A DNA stretch of 64,000 nt from JBHPCZ01 sp042573625. Lineage in GTDB: Bacteria; Desulfobacterota; Desulfobacteria; Desulfobacterales; UBA11574. The stretch covers positions 5,578 through 69,577 of the forward strand of contig JBHPCZ010000003.1 of the NCBI GenBank assembly GCA_042573625.1, given 5' to 3'. Within the stretch, counting starts at the first letter, position 1. Each line of letters begins with the position of its first letter. The notes under the pieces were generated by a model. That model saw only the letters and a program-made list of their open reading frames with translations. It did not search any database and was not told the origin of the DNA. Below are positions 25,183 to 34,478 of this stretch, piece by piece. The position numbers and the translations under genes are program-made.

Positions 25183-25935
25183 TTAACGCCAGGCCGATAA
25201 CATATGTTTTGAATAACGACGCGTCTTAAAACCATTCGATGTTAAATAATCGATTAAAAACTCCATATCCTGGTTGGGTGCCGTTCCCTTGTGAACTTCT
25301 ATGGCCATCTGCGAAACTCGAAGCAGGTCATTTTGGGGACAACTGTATAATATGTCATACTCTGCGCCTTCACAATCCATTTTCAACAGATCGCAACGTT
25401 CAATATGATGCTCATCAAATATCTCTGACAAAGTGACACAGGGAACTCGGATCGTTTCACTCTGAAAGCCCGGTGTTTCAAAAATACTAGCAGATGTAGT
25501 AAAAATATCACTGGGATCAAAGCTTAACGAAATTTCACCTGAATTGCTATGTACAGCCTTAGGAAAACAAAATATCTGAGCATCCCTATTTAATCTCTTA
25601 TTGCGTTGGAGCTGTCTAAAGTTATTAGGGATCGGCTCGTAAGAGAAAATTTTCGCATCTGGAAAACGCGATGCTGCGAATACCGAAAAAAAGCCTGCAT
25701 TGGCACCGATATCGATGATTGTGGGTTGATCGGGAACGGCTATCCCCAATCCGCTCGTATAGCATTCCTCCATGAAAATCTCTTTGAATTCATGAAGGAG
25801 CCTTCTGGGCACCTCGAGGATGATGTTATTCCGTGCTTTAAACTTCAGAGGATCGGCCTGGGTCAACCCTAGTTTGACTGCAAAATGAACCCACCAGTTA
25901 GATATGTTTTTAATAAGACGGATATATCGCATCAT
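25183..25935 (-). CDS. FkbM-family methyltransferase
   Basis: IIDIGANAGFFSVFAASRFP is motif I, SYEPIPNNFRQLQRN motif II, and LLKMDCEGAEYDIL the signature FkbM block; EVHKG follows. Length (~250) is typical. I start at the ATG at 25935, 4 nt after the stop of the upstream methyltransferase gene, because the longer frame overlaps that gene by 68 nt. It would O-methylate a sugar of the core or O-chain. A palindromic repeat follows the gene. Confidence 0.8.
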   Translation of the reverse strand: MMRYIRLIKNISNWWVHFAVKLGLTQADPLKFKARNNIILEVPRRLLHEFKEIFMEECYTSGLGIAVPDQPTIIDIGANAGFFSVFAASRFPDAKIFSYEPIPNNFRQLQRNKRLNRDAQIFCFPKAVHSNSGEISLSFDPSDIFTTSASIFETPGFQSETIRVPCVTLSEIFDEHHIERCDLLKMDCEGAEYDILYSCPQNDLLRVSQMAIEVHKGTAPNQDMEFLIDYLTSNGFKTRRYSKHMLSAWR

Positions 25936-25939
25936 TTGT

Positions 25940-26767
25940 TTAATGTTCAACCTCAGCAACCATGGCAACACTATGACCGGAATATATCCTTGCGATGAGG
26001 CGTGCAAAAATACTGACGCCTGGAAAACGTTTTAAGTTCTGTTTGACCGTTTCCGAATGATAGTTCTTGGTCTTTACAACACGGAAGCCGCAGGCTCCCA
26101 GCATCGCTTTCAACGTTCTTGGCGTAAAATGATAAAAGTGATACGGCAGACTCCATCCGATCCAGTCATTCCAAGTCTTCATTGCGTCAGTTCCTTCATG
26201 ATTTGGCACATCGACAATCAGGAGACCGTCTTTCTTCAACCATTCTTTTGCCTTAATAATCGCCTGTTTTGGATCCGGGGTGTGTTCAAGAGAATGCCAC
26301 ATCGTAATGACATCAAAGCTGTGCGCTGATAATTCAACTTCATTCAATTCTCCAACGGTAATCGGCAGGCTTAAATGGTTCACGGCATGTTGCACAGCGT
26401 AGTCCGAAAAATCCAGACCATGAACATCGTAGCCACGCTCGCGACATGCTGCTAAAAAATATCCATAACCACAACCGATATCCAAAACATGCCCTTTTTT
26501 TTTCATTCCTTTAAAAAATCGTATTCGTGAGGATTCAAGACTCAACCTTTTTTTGAATTCTGGTGTTCCGGGGTTGCCCCCTTTTTCAAAATATTCTTCA
26601 CAATATTCTTCACTGTAAAGCTTTGCCAGTTCGGTTTTTGAAGGTCTTGGATCCAGGAACCCCAAACCGCATGAAACACATCGATAGACATTCCATGGTT
26701 CTTTCACTATTAGGAGATCCCTATTAGCATCACCACATAAAATACAATGTTCAGGAGCCCGATCCAT
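25940..26767 (-). CDS. Class I SAM methyltransferase with N-terminal zinc-ribbon motif
   Basis: The N-terminus has two CxxC pairs (CILC near residue 8, CVSC near 31) forming a likely zinc ribbon, followed by GFLDPRPS. The methyltransferase core has VLDIGCGYGYFLAACRERGY, GLDFSDYAV, FDVITMWHSLEHTPDP and LLIVDVPNHEG. This methyltransf_23 layout is frequent in polysaccharide loci. It sits between a GT4 gene and the FkbM gene with 4-24 nt spacing. Acceptor unknown. Confidence 0.78.
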   Translation of the reverse strand: MDRAPEHCILCGDANRDLLIVKEPWNVYRCVSCGLGFLDPRPSKTELAKLYSEEYCEEYFEKGGNPGTPEFKKRLSLESSRIRFFKGMKKKGHVLDIGCGYGYFLAACRERGYDVHGLDFSDYAVQHAVNHLSLPITVGELNEVELSAHSFDVITMWHSLEHTPDPKQAIIKAKEWLKKDGLLIVDVPNHEGTDAMKTWNDWIGWSLPYHFYHFTPRTLKAMLGACGFRVVKTKNYHSETVKQNLKRFPGVSIFARLIARIYSGHSVAMVAEVEH

Positions 26768-26791
26768 TAGAAAAACCCCATTTTCTGCTGA

Positions 26792-27994
26792 TTAATAATT
26801 GTCCTGTTTTTCTGATATATCGTGAAATATTTGTAGCATGACTTCATGATTTTTTTCAGTGGAATAGCGTTTGCCCACCTCTGCGGCGAGTTGAGACATT
26901 TTTCGGCGTTTGTTACGATCCATTAACGACTTCATCTTAGCCGCCAGTTCAGTTGGATCCGGAGGATGCGATATAACATACCCGTCCCTATTATTGGTTA
27001 TTATCCCCGCGGCTCCGTTATAAATTGTAGTAATTGGAGGCAGGCCACAGGCCATCGCTTCAATCACTACCAGTGAGCAAGCATCGTAATATGTGGGAAG
27101 CACCAACACGTCGCTGTTTGCATAGTATTCTTCGGTGGAACGACTTTTCCCCGTGAATATAATCTTATCATTAAGCCCCAAACTTGATATACGCTTAGAT
27201 AATGAAGGATAGGGAGACCCTCCCAAAACAACAATCCTGAATTGACCCTCATGCAAATGATTTAATAATTCGACAGCGTCCACAAGGGGAACTATTCCCT
27301 TTTTCTTCAGATCATAGGATACAAAAAGAAAAATCACTTCATCCTTGTTAATTCCGAGCTGCTGTCGTAATGGCCCTCTTAAATGCTCTCGCAAGCCGAC
27401 GTTGTATTTTGTCGTATCGACCCCATTGTACACTATTTCGATTTCTTCGGGATTTACATTAAAGAATAATTCCATATCTTCTTTTATCATTTGTGAGATC
27501 GCCACGATCTTTGGTCTTTTTTTTTGTTTGAATGCGGTTGACTCAATCCAGTTCCTCATCCATTGCTTTAATGAAATTGCAATGATTACGCGCTTAATTG
27601 CACGTCGAATTTTATTGTTCTCCGCGTATACCTTTCGGGCGGTAGAATATCGATGGACACCGCCGTGACTCTGGTAAACATTCATGTACACTGTGTTTCC
27701 GAATCCAACAATCACATCAATGTTCTGTTCCCGGACCATTTTGCGATGGCGCAAAGCAAATAGTAGCATTTTTGCCCAGGCCGGAAGAAATCTTGGAATT
27801 GTTATTTTGTGGAAAATGGCGGTCTCTGGTTCACCGTCCCAGTTTTGTCCGAACAGATGCACCTCCCACCCGTCCGTAACAAGTGCTTTCGATAAAGAAA
27901 CTGCATAGGTTTCTGCACCCCCGGCAAAGCGGCTGAAATTTTCAATTGCAAGTGCTATCTTCTTCACGGTTATATGATTCCCATGCTTTTGCAT
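26792..27994 (-). CDS. Family 4 glycosyltransferase, WaaG-like
   Basis: The N-terminal domain starts IALAIENFSRFAGGAETYAV and the C-terminal GT-B domain has VYNGVDTTKYN, FLFVSYDLKKKG, FTGKSRSTEEYYANSDVLVLP and the EX7E motif in VVIEAMACGLPPITT. The FAGGAE and HRYSTARK features resemble the LPS core glucosyltransferase WaaG group. The annotated ATG overlaps the preceding gene by 53 nt; a GTG at 27967 (residue 10) is an alternative that trims the overlap. Donor sugar not determined. Confidence 0.8.
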   Translation of the reverse strand: MQKHGNHITVKKIALAIENFSRFAGGAETYAVSLSKALVTDGWEVHLFGQNWDGEPETAIFHKITIPRFLPAWAKMLLFALRHRKMVREQNIDVIVGFGNTVYMNVYQSHGGVHRYSTARKVYAENNKIRRAIKRVIIAISLKQWMRNWIESTAFKQKKRPKIVAISQMIKEDMELFFNVNPEEIEIVYNGVDTTKYNVGLREHLRGPLRQQLGINKDEVIFLFVSYDLKKKGIVPLVDAVELLNHLHEGQFRIVVLGGSPYPSLSKRISSLGLNDKIIFTGKSRSTEEYYANSDVLVLPTYYDACSLVVIEAMACGLPPITTIYNGAAGIITNNRDGYVISHPPDPTELAAKMKSLMDRNKRRKMSQLAAEVGKRYSTEKNHEVMLQIFHDISEKQDNY

Positions 27995-28715
27995 GTTTTA
28001 AAAATACATACCAGGCTGAATTCATGGCGATAATAAGGCCGGGAATCCCATCAAGCAGGCCCAGTTTCCATACATAACACTCCAAAAATTTGCCAAAAGC
28101 GTGCGCGACGCCTGCCAGAACAAACCACCCTTGTTTCGGTCCGCTATGTTCAACATAAAGATCTGAGAACTTGTTCATCGTTGTCAGCTGATCTGAAATT
28201 CCACGATAAACATAATGAATAATCGGTCCTGACAATCGCTCGATGTCACCCTCCACTGCGAGCTGTTCGTGCAAGCCATCACCTTTCCATGTCCCTCTCC
28301 CCTTTCGAACCAGCCGCACTTTACGATCAGGATACCATCCGCCATGCTTTATCCAACGGCCCAGATATCTTGACAATCTGGGCATGGAAAAAGCATTCAC
28401 ACTTGGCGCGGCATTTTTAACTGCTTCCTGTATTTCTAAAGAAAGTTGTTCTGATATGGCTTCATCTGCGTCCAGATTAAGAATCCATTCCGAATTCGTG
28501 CTTTCCATGGCAAACTGTTTCTGAGCCGCATACCCTGACCATTCGTGATGCACAACGCTCGCCCCCATTTGTTGACAGAGGTCCTGGGTTCCATCCGTGC
28601 TTCCGGAATCCACAACAACCACCTCAGTCGCAAATGCGGCACTTTTCAACAACTGTCCTATTCGGTCCACTTCGTTTTTGGCAATCACGGCGATGCTGAG
28701 ATTTGTATCCATCAT
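27942..28715 (-). CDS. Family 2 glycosyltransferase, WaaE/KdtX-like
   Basis: LSIAVIAKNEVDRI, EVVVVDSGSTDGTQDL and WILNLDADEAIS (with DAD as the metal motif) are characteristic of the WaaE group, as is GGWYPDRKVRLVRKGRGTW in the middle. Length 257 fits. WaaE adds a glucose or another hexose to heptose I of the core. The position next to GT4, waaC and waaF supports a core role. The last ~60 residues are hydrophobic in part, suggesting membrane association. Confidence 0.8.
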   Translation of the reverse strand: MMDTNLSIAVIAKNEVDRIGQLLKSAAFATEVVVVDSGSTDGTQDLCQQMGASVVHHEWSGYAAQKQFAMESTNSEWILNLDADEAISEQLSLEIQEAVKNAAPSVNAFSMPRLSRYLGRWIKHGGWYPDRKVRLVRKGRGTWKGDGLHEQLAVEGDIERLSGPIIHYVYRGISDQLTTMNKFSDLYVEHSGPKQGWFVLAGVAHAFGKFLECYVWKLGLLDGIPGLIIAMNSAWYVFLKHAKAWESYNREEDSTCN

Positions 28716-28740
28716 ATGTTAAATAGATTTTGAAATGCGG

Positions 28741-29706
28741 TTATGAAAACAGTTTGGAGTAATATTTTTTTGATTTGCCGAATTTAGTTTTCCAGTTCTT
28801 CTCTCTCTCTTTGTCCCATTTCCGTCCGTCAAAATTGGGTCCCTGCCGGGTGCTGCACCAGTTGTGATGCACGATGCTCTTGCCGCAAAAACCGCTTTTC
28901 CATTTTTTGTCTACAGGATATATTTCCTCGGTTAACCCGTTTGGAACAAGAAGTCGCTCCATCCTCAGAAAGTACTCGAGATCTTCCGCAATTCCGACCG
29001 GAGCGAAATCTTCATCAAAAAACCCAATCTGCCTGATCATCGCGGGTTTAACCATAAAACACACCGCAGAGCGGCCCTCCTTTCGATAGGGGATAAAAAT
29101 GGGCAACTCCTTTTTTTTGACCTGTTGACAGAACAACTTATGACCACCCCATTTGTTATAAATTTTTTCTTTACTCTCATTGATGTCGGCAGTGGTATAC
29201 GTCTTGCTCGGATCAATTCGATATTTTTTAGATAAAGAATGGGCTTCGATGAGTTCATCCAGGACCGGAGAACCGTTTTCCATGCTTGAAACCCAACCGA
29301 TCCGGTGGTCACTCTCCATCGCTTCCACAAGGGGCTGCAGCCAGTCTTCTCCAAAGAGGGCATCGTTGTTTGATATGATATAGTAATCGTAGTAAAAGGA
29401 TTGTCCGCTTATTTTCTCTGGAGAGAACTTTAAAATTTGATTCCATGCAATGGCCACGCCCAAATTTTGGGAATTTCTCAGATAGTACGTCGAAAATTCG
29501 GGATTTTGGAAATCTATTTTGAGAAGACCTTCGATATCTTCACTTGAGCCATTATCAACAATAAGGACATTTACCTTCAAATTTAACCTTTTGGTTTCAG
29601 TATATCTGTACAGATGTTGCAAACAAGCTCGGGTCATCTCTTTGTTGTCTAACACAGGTATGCCGATTAGAATTTTGTTCATATTCTTTTTTGTTTTCGC
29701 ATTCAT
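28741..29706 (-). CDS. Family 2 glycosyltransferase
   Basis: KILIGIPVLDNKEMTRACLQ opens the protein after a short lysine-rich leader; VLIVDNGSSEDIEGL and YIISNNDALFGEDWLQPLV are the nucleotide and metal-binding sites. FFDEDFAPVGIAEDLEYFLRM carries the ED motif. The first ATG (29706) gives an eight-residue extension with no clear ribosome-binding site, and an ATG at 29682 is equally likely. It ends the core-glycan block next to lpxK. Donor unknown. Confidence 0.72.
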   Translation of the reverse strand: MNAKTKKNMNKILIGIPVLDNKEMTRACLQHLYRYTETKRLNLKVNVLIVDNGSSEDIEGLLKIDFQNPEFSTYYLRNSQNLGVAIAWNQILKFSPEKISGQSFYYDYYIISNNDALFGEDWLQPLVEAMESDHRIGWVSSMENGSPVLDELIEAHSLSKKYRIDPSKTYTTADINESKEKIYNKWGGHKLFCQQVKKKELPIFIPYRKEGRSAVCFMVKPAMIRQIGFFDEDFAPVGIAEDLEYFLRMERLLVPNGLTEEIYPVDKKWKSGFCGKSIVHHNWCSTRQGPNFDGRKWDKEREKNWKTKFGKSKKYYSKLFS

Positions 29707-29873
29707 AATTATGACTCAAATAAATAATAACCCATAAAAAACAGGACACTTTTTTGAGTGCAACAAATACACAAATCATATTTCGATGTCAATTTGTAAC
29801 CATCTAAAAGTGATATTCGAAATAATTAAGCGGGGTCCATGCCGGCGATATATTCATGAAATTGCCCTCTTTT

Positions 29874-31007
29874 CTACTGGATGCTTTTCAGGCGGCTTCT
29901 AATCACTGCATTAAAAGAATCTTCTTCATCCTCAAAAGTAACATCAATGCCGATAACGACAAGATCAATAGGCCATATGATTCTGTGGGCGATTCGGACA
30001 TAGTCCTTTTCTGTTGTTACCAGACAGTCAACATTGGTATCCTTTGCCAAGCGAAATATTTTTTCAAGATCCGTGTCCGAGTAACAGTAATGATCTGGAA
30101 ATTCCAGCATCCCCAACATGTTACACTTAAGGCTTTTAATCGTCCGATGAAAATCTTGATTATTGGCCAATCCGGAAAAAGCAAATACATTACGGTCTTT
30201 TATCAAATCAAGATCATGAGAAATAATACTTTCTGGTTCTGCGACACGCGTTGAGTTTCTTCCCATTCGCACCGTACAGATATTCGGAACATGAGAAGAT
30301 CGAAATATGGGCTTTCCCCGCCCAAATTGCTCAAATTTTGATAACGACGGCGATTTTTCTAAATCAGATCTTGTTAAAATAAACATATCACCCCGTGCGA
30401 GTGCTGAAAGCGGCTCTCTCAGGGTACCCAATGGAAATAAGTGGCCATTGCCAAAGGGTAGAGAATTATCCAAAAGTACGATATCAAGATCCCTTTCAAG
30501 CTTTCGGTGCTGAAAAGCATCGTCTAACACGAGCACATCCGGCTCAAACGCCTTTACTCCTAACATCCCGGCTTCATATCGATTCTTTCCTACAATTACC
30601 GGAACGTTTTTCAGTTTGGATGCTATCATAAATGGTTCGTCGCCAGCCTTGCCAGGCCCCATCAGGATTGATTGCCCGTCACTGACAATTCCTCCGGTTC
30701 TTTCCGCCTTTCCCTTATATCCTCTGCTAATAACAGCTGTTTTATAGCCAAGGTTCTGAATCAGTCTCGCCAAATGAATCGTCATCGGTGTCTTCCCCGT
30801 ACCTCCCACTGTGAGGTTCCCGACGGAAATAACCTTACAAGGAAGTCTCTTTGACCGAAAAATTTTCTTTTGATAAAGACTTTCTCTCCATCTCACGATA
30901 TAGCCATATAATATCGAGATTATGAACAGGACGGGTTCCAATAGTAGAAATCGCGCCTCTCCTCTATGGGTTATGGCAGTTCCATTTTTTCTGGAATGGT
31001 TAATCAT
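29874..31007 (-). CDS. lpxK: Tetraacyldisaccharide 4'-kinase
   Basis: SVGNLTVGGTGKTPMTIHLA contains the Walker A loop peculiar to LpxK, followed by VISRGYKGK, GDEPFMIA, VLVLDDAFQHRKLERD and LTTEKDYVRI. It phosphorylates the 4' position of the lipid A disaccharide on the inner membrane; a hydrophobic segment (LEPVLFIISILYGYI) lies at the N-terminus as in other LpxK. I start at the ATG at 31007. A longer frame (to 31118) would overlap the upstream gene and extends beyond the family's usual length. Confidence 0.92.
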   Translation of the reverse strand: MINHSRKNGTAITHRGEARFLLLEPVLFIISILYGYIVRWRESLYQKKIFRSKRLPCKVISVGNLTVGGTGKTPMTIHLARLIQNLGYKTAVISRGYKGKAERTGGIVSDGQSILMGPGKAGDEPFMIASKLKNVPVIVGKNRYEAGMLGVKAFEPDVLVLDDAFQHRKLERDLDIVLLDNSLPFGNGHLFPLGTLREPLSALARGDMFILTRSDLEKSPSLSKFEQFGRGKPIFRSSHVPNICTVRMGRNSTRVAEPESIISHDLDLIKDRNVFAFSGLANNQDFHRTIKSLKCNMLGMLEFPDHYCYSDTDLEKIFRLAKDTNVDCLVTTEKDYVRIAHRIIWPIDLVVIGIDVTFEDEEDSFNAVIRSRLKSIQ

Positions 31008-31054
31008 GTTTGGTATGTATTTTCTTTTTCTCTTCTTTAATTTAGGAAATACGC

Positions 31055-31879
31055 TCACTCCTTTTGCCAAAAAACACCCGTCCAATCTATCTTTACCAGT
31101 GGAATATCGATATTCCATCTGGACCGATAGTCATCAACGGCCTTTTTGCAGCTGGGAATTTCATAGTCATCAATTATGCAAAACCCTCCCTTTGACAGCT
31201 TTGGGTAAAGATTAACCAGCGCATCCATCGTTGATTCATACATATCACCATCAAGCCTGAGTATGGACAGTTTTTCAATTGGTGCATTGGGCAAAGCGTC
31301 TTTAAACCACCCTTTTAAAAAGATGACCTGGTCGTCTAATAGCCCATATTTCTTGAAATTAGCTTCGACTTCTTCCTTTGAAACTTTAAGAAATGATTGC
31401 GTATAGTTCCGGTCTCCTTTATCTTGGGGATATCGGGTCTCATCCGGCACTGGAAGCCCCTCAAACGAGTCAGCAACGAAAACACACCGGTCTTTAATTC
31501 CGTATGCAGCCAATACGGCTCGCATAAAAATAGTTGCCCCTCCTCTCCAAACACCTGTTTCAATAAGGTCGCCTTCAATATCATTTTGGATGATGCTTTC
31601 AACACAAAACTGAACGTTATCCAATCGCTTCAATCCGATCATCGTCTCAGCATATCTTGGCCATACCATACCTTCTCTTCTGCTTTTGTCCTCGAAATTG
31701 GATTGTTTTACAGCCTGTAAATCGAAAAGCCGAAGTGCATATGAAAATAGTCGGTAAACTATACGCTTGGGCAACGAACATCTATAGATAAATAACTCTA
31801 AAGGAACTTCGGGTTCATCCCATAATGTAAAAGATAGTGTTTTTTTCATCAAATCTAAAAACAACAACTCAGGTCTCAT
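31055..31879 (-). CDS. TylF/MycF-type O-methyltransferase
   Basis: The protein shows the TylF pattern: GDLIETGVWRGGATIFMRA (SAM motif I), FVADSFEGLP, and LRLDGDMYESTMDALVNL with GGFCIIDDY, whose Asp residues hold Mg2+. RYAETMIGLKRLDNVQFCVE is the helix typical of the group. These enzymes methylate sugar hydroxyls. Its place between waaA and lpxK suggests an action on core LPS, though in many genomes TylF-like genes wander. No membrane segment is evident. Confidence 0.82.
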   Translation of the reverse strand: MRPELLFLDLMKKTLSFTLWDEPEVPLELFIYRCSLPKRIVYRLFSYALRLFDLQAVKQSNFEDKSRREGMVWPRYAETMIGLKRLDNVQFCVESIIQNDIEGDLIETGVWRGGATIFMRAVLAAYGIKDRCVFVADSFEGLPVPDETRYPQDKGDRNYTQSFLKVSKEEVEANFKKYGLLDDQVIFLKGWFKDALPNAPIEKLSILRLDGDMYESTMDALVNLYPKLSKGGFCIIDDYEIPSCKKAVDDYRSRWNIDIPLVKIDWTGVFWQKE

Positions 31880-31931
31880 CTTCTTTGATTTCTCCTTTAT
31901 TCACTTCAAAATTGCATAACTCCTCATTGTG

Positions 31932-33236
31932 CTATAGGCAATCTTCTATTACTGCTAATGTCTTTCCAACAGCACCTTTATTGGTAAAAAAAATTTTAAA
32001 CGCATTCTCTCCCATCTTTTTGGCTCTTTCTTTGCTTGAGATGAGCATTGCCACGGATTGATAAATACTATCAGCATCCTGAACCAACACAGCCCCCCCT
32101 GATTCCAAGAGCATTTCTGATATATCTGCAAAATCGCTCATGTCACTCCCAAATATTATCGGCTTGGAAAACATAGCGGGTTCAACTGGGTTATGTCCTC
32201 CGCACTTAACGAGACTCCCCCCCACAAAGGCAACATCTGCCAAAACATAAAGCCTCTTTAAGATTCCGATAGTGTCAACAACGATGACATCTGATTGCAT
32301 CCCCCAATCTTCCCTTTCCAAATCTTTCATGACAGCCGTTGAGAAACCGGCCGATTTGAACATACGGGAGACAGACCTGGCGCGTTCAGGATTTCTAGGA
32401 GCGACAACAAGTAGAAGATCGACAAACTCTCTATTTAGTTTTGAAAAAGCGTCGAGAAGTATCGTTTCCTCTCCTTTATGCGTGCTTCCGGCTAAAAAAA
32501 GTTTTTGATACGGTTTTAAATTGATTGACCGTCTCAGGCTTTCTATCTCTCCGGAAGGTATGGAATCACATTCTTGGTCAAATTTAAAATTTCCCGCTAC
32601 TGAAATCATATTTGGCGGGACCCCGAGACGCTTAAAACGCTGTGCATCCGCAATGGACTGGGTGCAAATTTTTGAAAATGATAGAAATACATGTTTCATA
32701 AAAAAATTAAAACGTTTATATCCGGAAAATGATTTTTCTGACAGCCTGGCATTGGCAAAGATCACGGGAACATTCCGTTTTTTCATCTCTAGAAGAAAAT
32801 TTGGCCAGATATCAGACTCGACAATAATAACGATAACAGGATTTACGCTTTCGGTAACATACTTTACAGAAAATGGCAGATCGTAAGGATAAAAAAAGAT
32901 AGAACTTGCGCTTTCTTTAAAATATTTGTTCGCCATTTCAAACCCGGTTTTAGTAGAAACTGAAACAACAATATCATAATGTCTGAAACGATTCTTTAAA
33001 CCTTCAACCAGAGGCACAGCAGAGAGAACCTCACCCACCGAAAGCGCATGTACCCATATGGGTCTGTTTTCAGAATGTCGAAGTCTGCCTTGTCTTAATT
33101 TTGCTGTTTTCGATACAAGTCCAAGTCTTTGAAAAACGGTTTTTCGCCGCTTATCCGATAAAATTACAATCGGAATTATCACGGGGAAACAGACAGTAAC
33201 TGCGATAAAAAGCAGCATATTATATAAAAGAATCAC
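31932..33236 (-). CDS. waaA: 3-deoxy-D-manno-octulosonic acid (Kdo) transferase
   Basis: An N-terminal membrane anchor (about residues 3-26) leads into IWVHALSVGEVLSAVPLV, where the catalytic Glu sits in SVGEV. VESDIWPNFL, FANARLSEKSF, AGSTHKGEE, FVGGSLVKCGGHNPVEPA follow in the usual GT30 order. Length 434 is normal. WaaA attaches Kdo to lipid IVA using CMP-Kdo. Whether it adds one or two residues cannot be judged. It is in the middle of the lipid A block. Confidence 0.92.
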   Translation of the reverse strand: MILLYNMLLFIAVTVCFPVIIPIVILSDKRRKTVFQRLGLVSKTAKLRQGRLRHSENRPIWVHALSVGEVLSAVPLVEGLKNRFRHYDIVVSVSTKTGFEMANKYFKESASSIFFYPYDLPFSVKYVTESVNPVIVIIVESDIWPNFLLEMKKRNVPVIFANARLSEKSFSGYKRFNFFMKHVFLSFSKICTQSIADAQRFKRLGVPPNMISVAGNFKFDQECDSIPSGEIESLRRSINLKPYQKLFLAGSTHKGEETILLDAFSKLNREFVDLLLVVAPRNPERARSVSRMFKSAGFSTAVMKDLEREDWGMQSDVIVVDTIGILKRLYVLADVAFVGGSLVKCGGHNPVEPAMFSKPIIFGSDMSDFADISEMLLESGGAVLVQDADSIYQSVAMLISSKERAKKMGENAFKIFFTNKGAVGKTLAVIEDCL

Positions 33237-33300
33237 GCAAAAAGCCCTTATTCGAACTCAGAGTCAAAGATTTACTTGGATAAAGATGCATCAATCACCA

Positions 33301-34377
33301 CTACTCTGCATTCATCAAAGTAAGCACCCCTAAACAGAAAAAAACAAGGTTTGACGTCCACGCAGCAATTATTGGATGAAGCATTTCACCGTATCCAAGA
33401 GATAGGCAGAAACTATAAAAAATCCAGTACAAAAACGCTATTCCGATACCGTACGCAATGCTGACAGGCAAACCATCCTTTGCCTTTCCTCTAACACCGA
33501 TACCTGTACCTACAATACACATAATGATGCAAATAAAAGGGAATGCGATTTTTGCATAAAAGTCGACCTTGTAAATCGTCGCATCATAACCTTCTGATTC
33601 AACCTTCTTTATGAATCCAAAAAGTTCCTTTAAACTCATCTCTCCAGATAATTTCATAACCCGTTTTAGATCATCTGCCAAAAAGCCTAATTGTTCAACT
33701 CGATTTTCATAGAACACAACGCCGCTGGTTCCATCTTTGTTAACAAAATTCTGCTCTACGAGGTCATGCAGTATCCATTTCCCTTCTTTAAAAACACCCT
33801 TGCGTGCATCAATTCTTCGGATTAACCTGAAATTTTCATCAAATGTGTTCTGGCTGACACCCAAAATGGTCTTGTTTGAAGAATTATAATACTTAATATG
33901 CGTTATAGAACGATTACCCTTGATCCAGATATTCTTTTCACTTGAGATAACGGCGTGTTCTTTTCTGACCTCCCTTAACCATATTCTATTTGACTTTCCT
34001 ATGGTTATGGGAACGATCACCTCGGAAAGAAAAAAAAGCAAAATCCCGCATATAAGACCTGCTGCAAAAACCGGCCTTAAAAGATAATAGATACTAACGC
34101 CGCTGCTTTTTAAAGCGACGATTTCATAGTTTCGTGTCATGAGGCCAAAGACGATAAGAACAGACAGAAGGATGCATACCGGCATGACCTGGGAGATGAT
34201 CAAGGGGATCTTAAAAAGAAAAAAAGTCAAGGCTTTTGAAAATGGAAGACCTGCTTCGATAAAATCATCTATCTTCTCAAAAAAATCTACGGCAATATAT
34301 ACACTGACAACAAACGTCAATAACATACCGAAATATTTTAAAGTCTCTAAAGTCAAATACTTATGAATAATAGACAT
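33301..34377 (-). CDS. lptG: LPS export ABC transporter permease LptG
   Basis: A YjgP/YjgQ-family permease: about six membrane helices, three in the first ~120 residues and three after ~270, flanking a periplasmic beta domain (about 130-250). It starts IIHKYLTLETLKYFGMLLTFV and ends in FLYWIFYSFCLSLGYG...PIIAAWTSNLVFF, close to LptG. It forms the LptB2FG transporter with the product of the gene upstream; LptB is not in this window. The 101-nt gap to lptF is larger than usual. Confidence 0.85.
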   Translation of the reverse strand: MSIIHKYLTLETLKYFGMLLTFVVSVYIAVDFFEKIDDFIEAGLPFSKALTFFLFKIPLIISQVMPVCILLSVLIVFGLMTRNYEIVALKSSGVSIYYLLRPVFAAGLICGILLFFLSEVIVPITIGKSNRIWLREVRKEHAVISSEKNIWIKGNRSITHIKYYNSSNKTILGVSQNTFDENFRLIRRIDARKGVFKEGKWILHDLVEQNFVNKDGTSGVVFYENRVEQLGFLADDLKRVMKLSGEMSLKELFGFIKKVESEGYDATIYKVDFYAKIAFPFICIIMCIVGTGIGVRGKAKDGLPVSIAYGIGIAFLYWIFYSFCLSLGYGEMLHPIIAAWTSNLVFFCLGVLTLMNAE

Positions 34378-34478
34378 AATATTTCAATTATCCAAACCTT
34401 GAAATCTGTAATACAGAACCTTATAAGATTCATTGATCACTCCGACCATTTTGTGGCCAAGCCTTGTTCGGTCAAGGT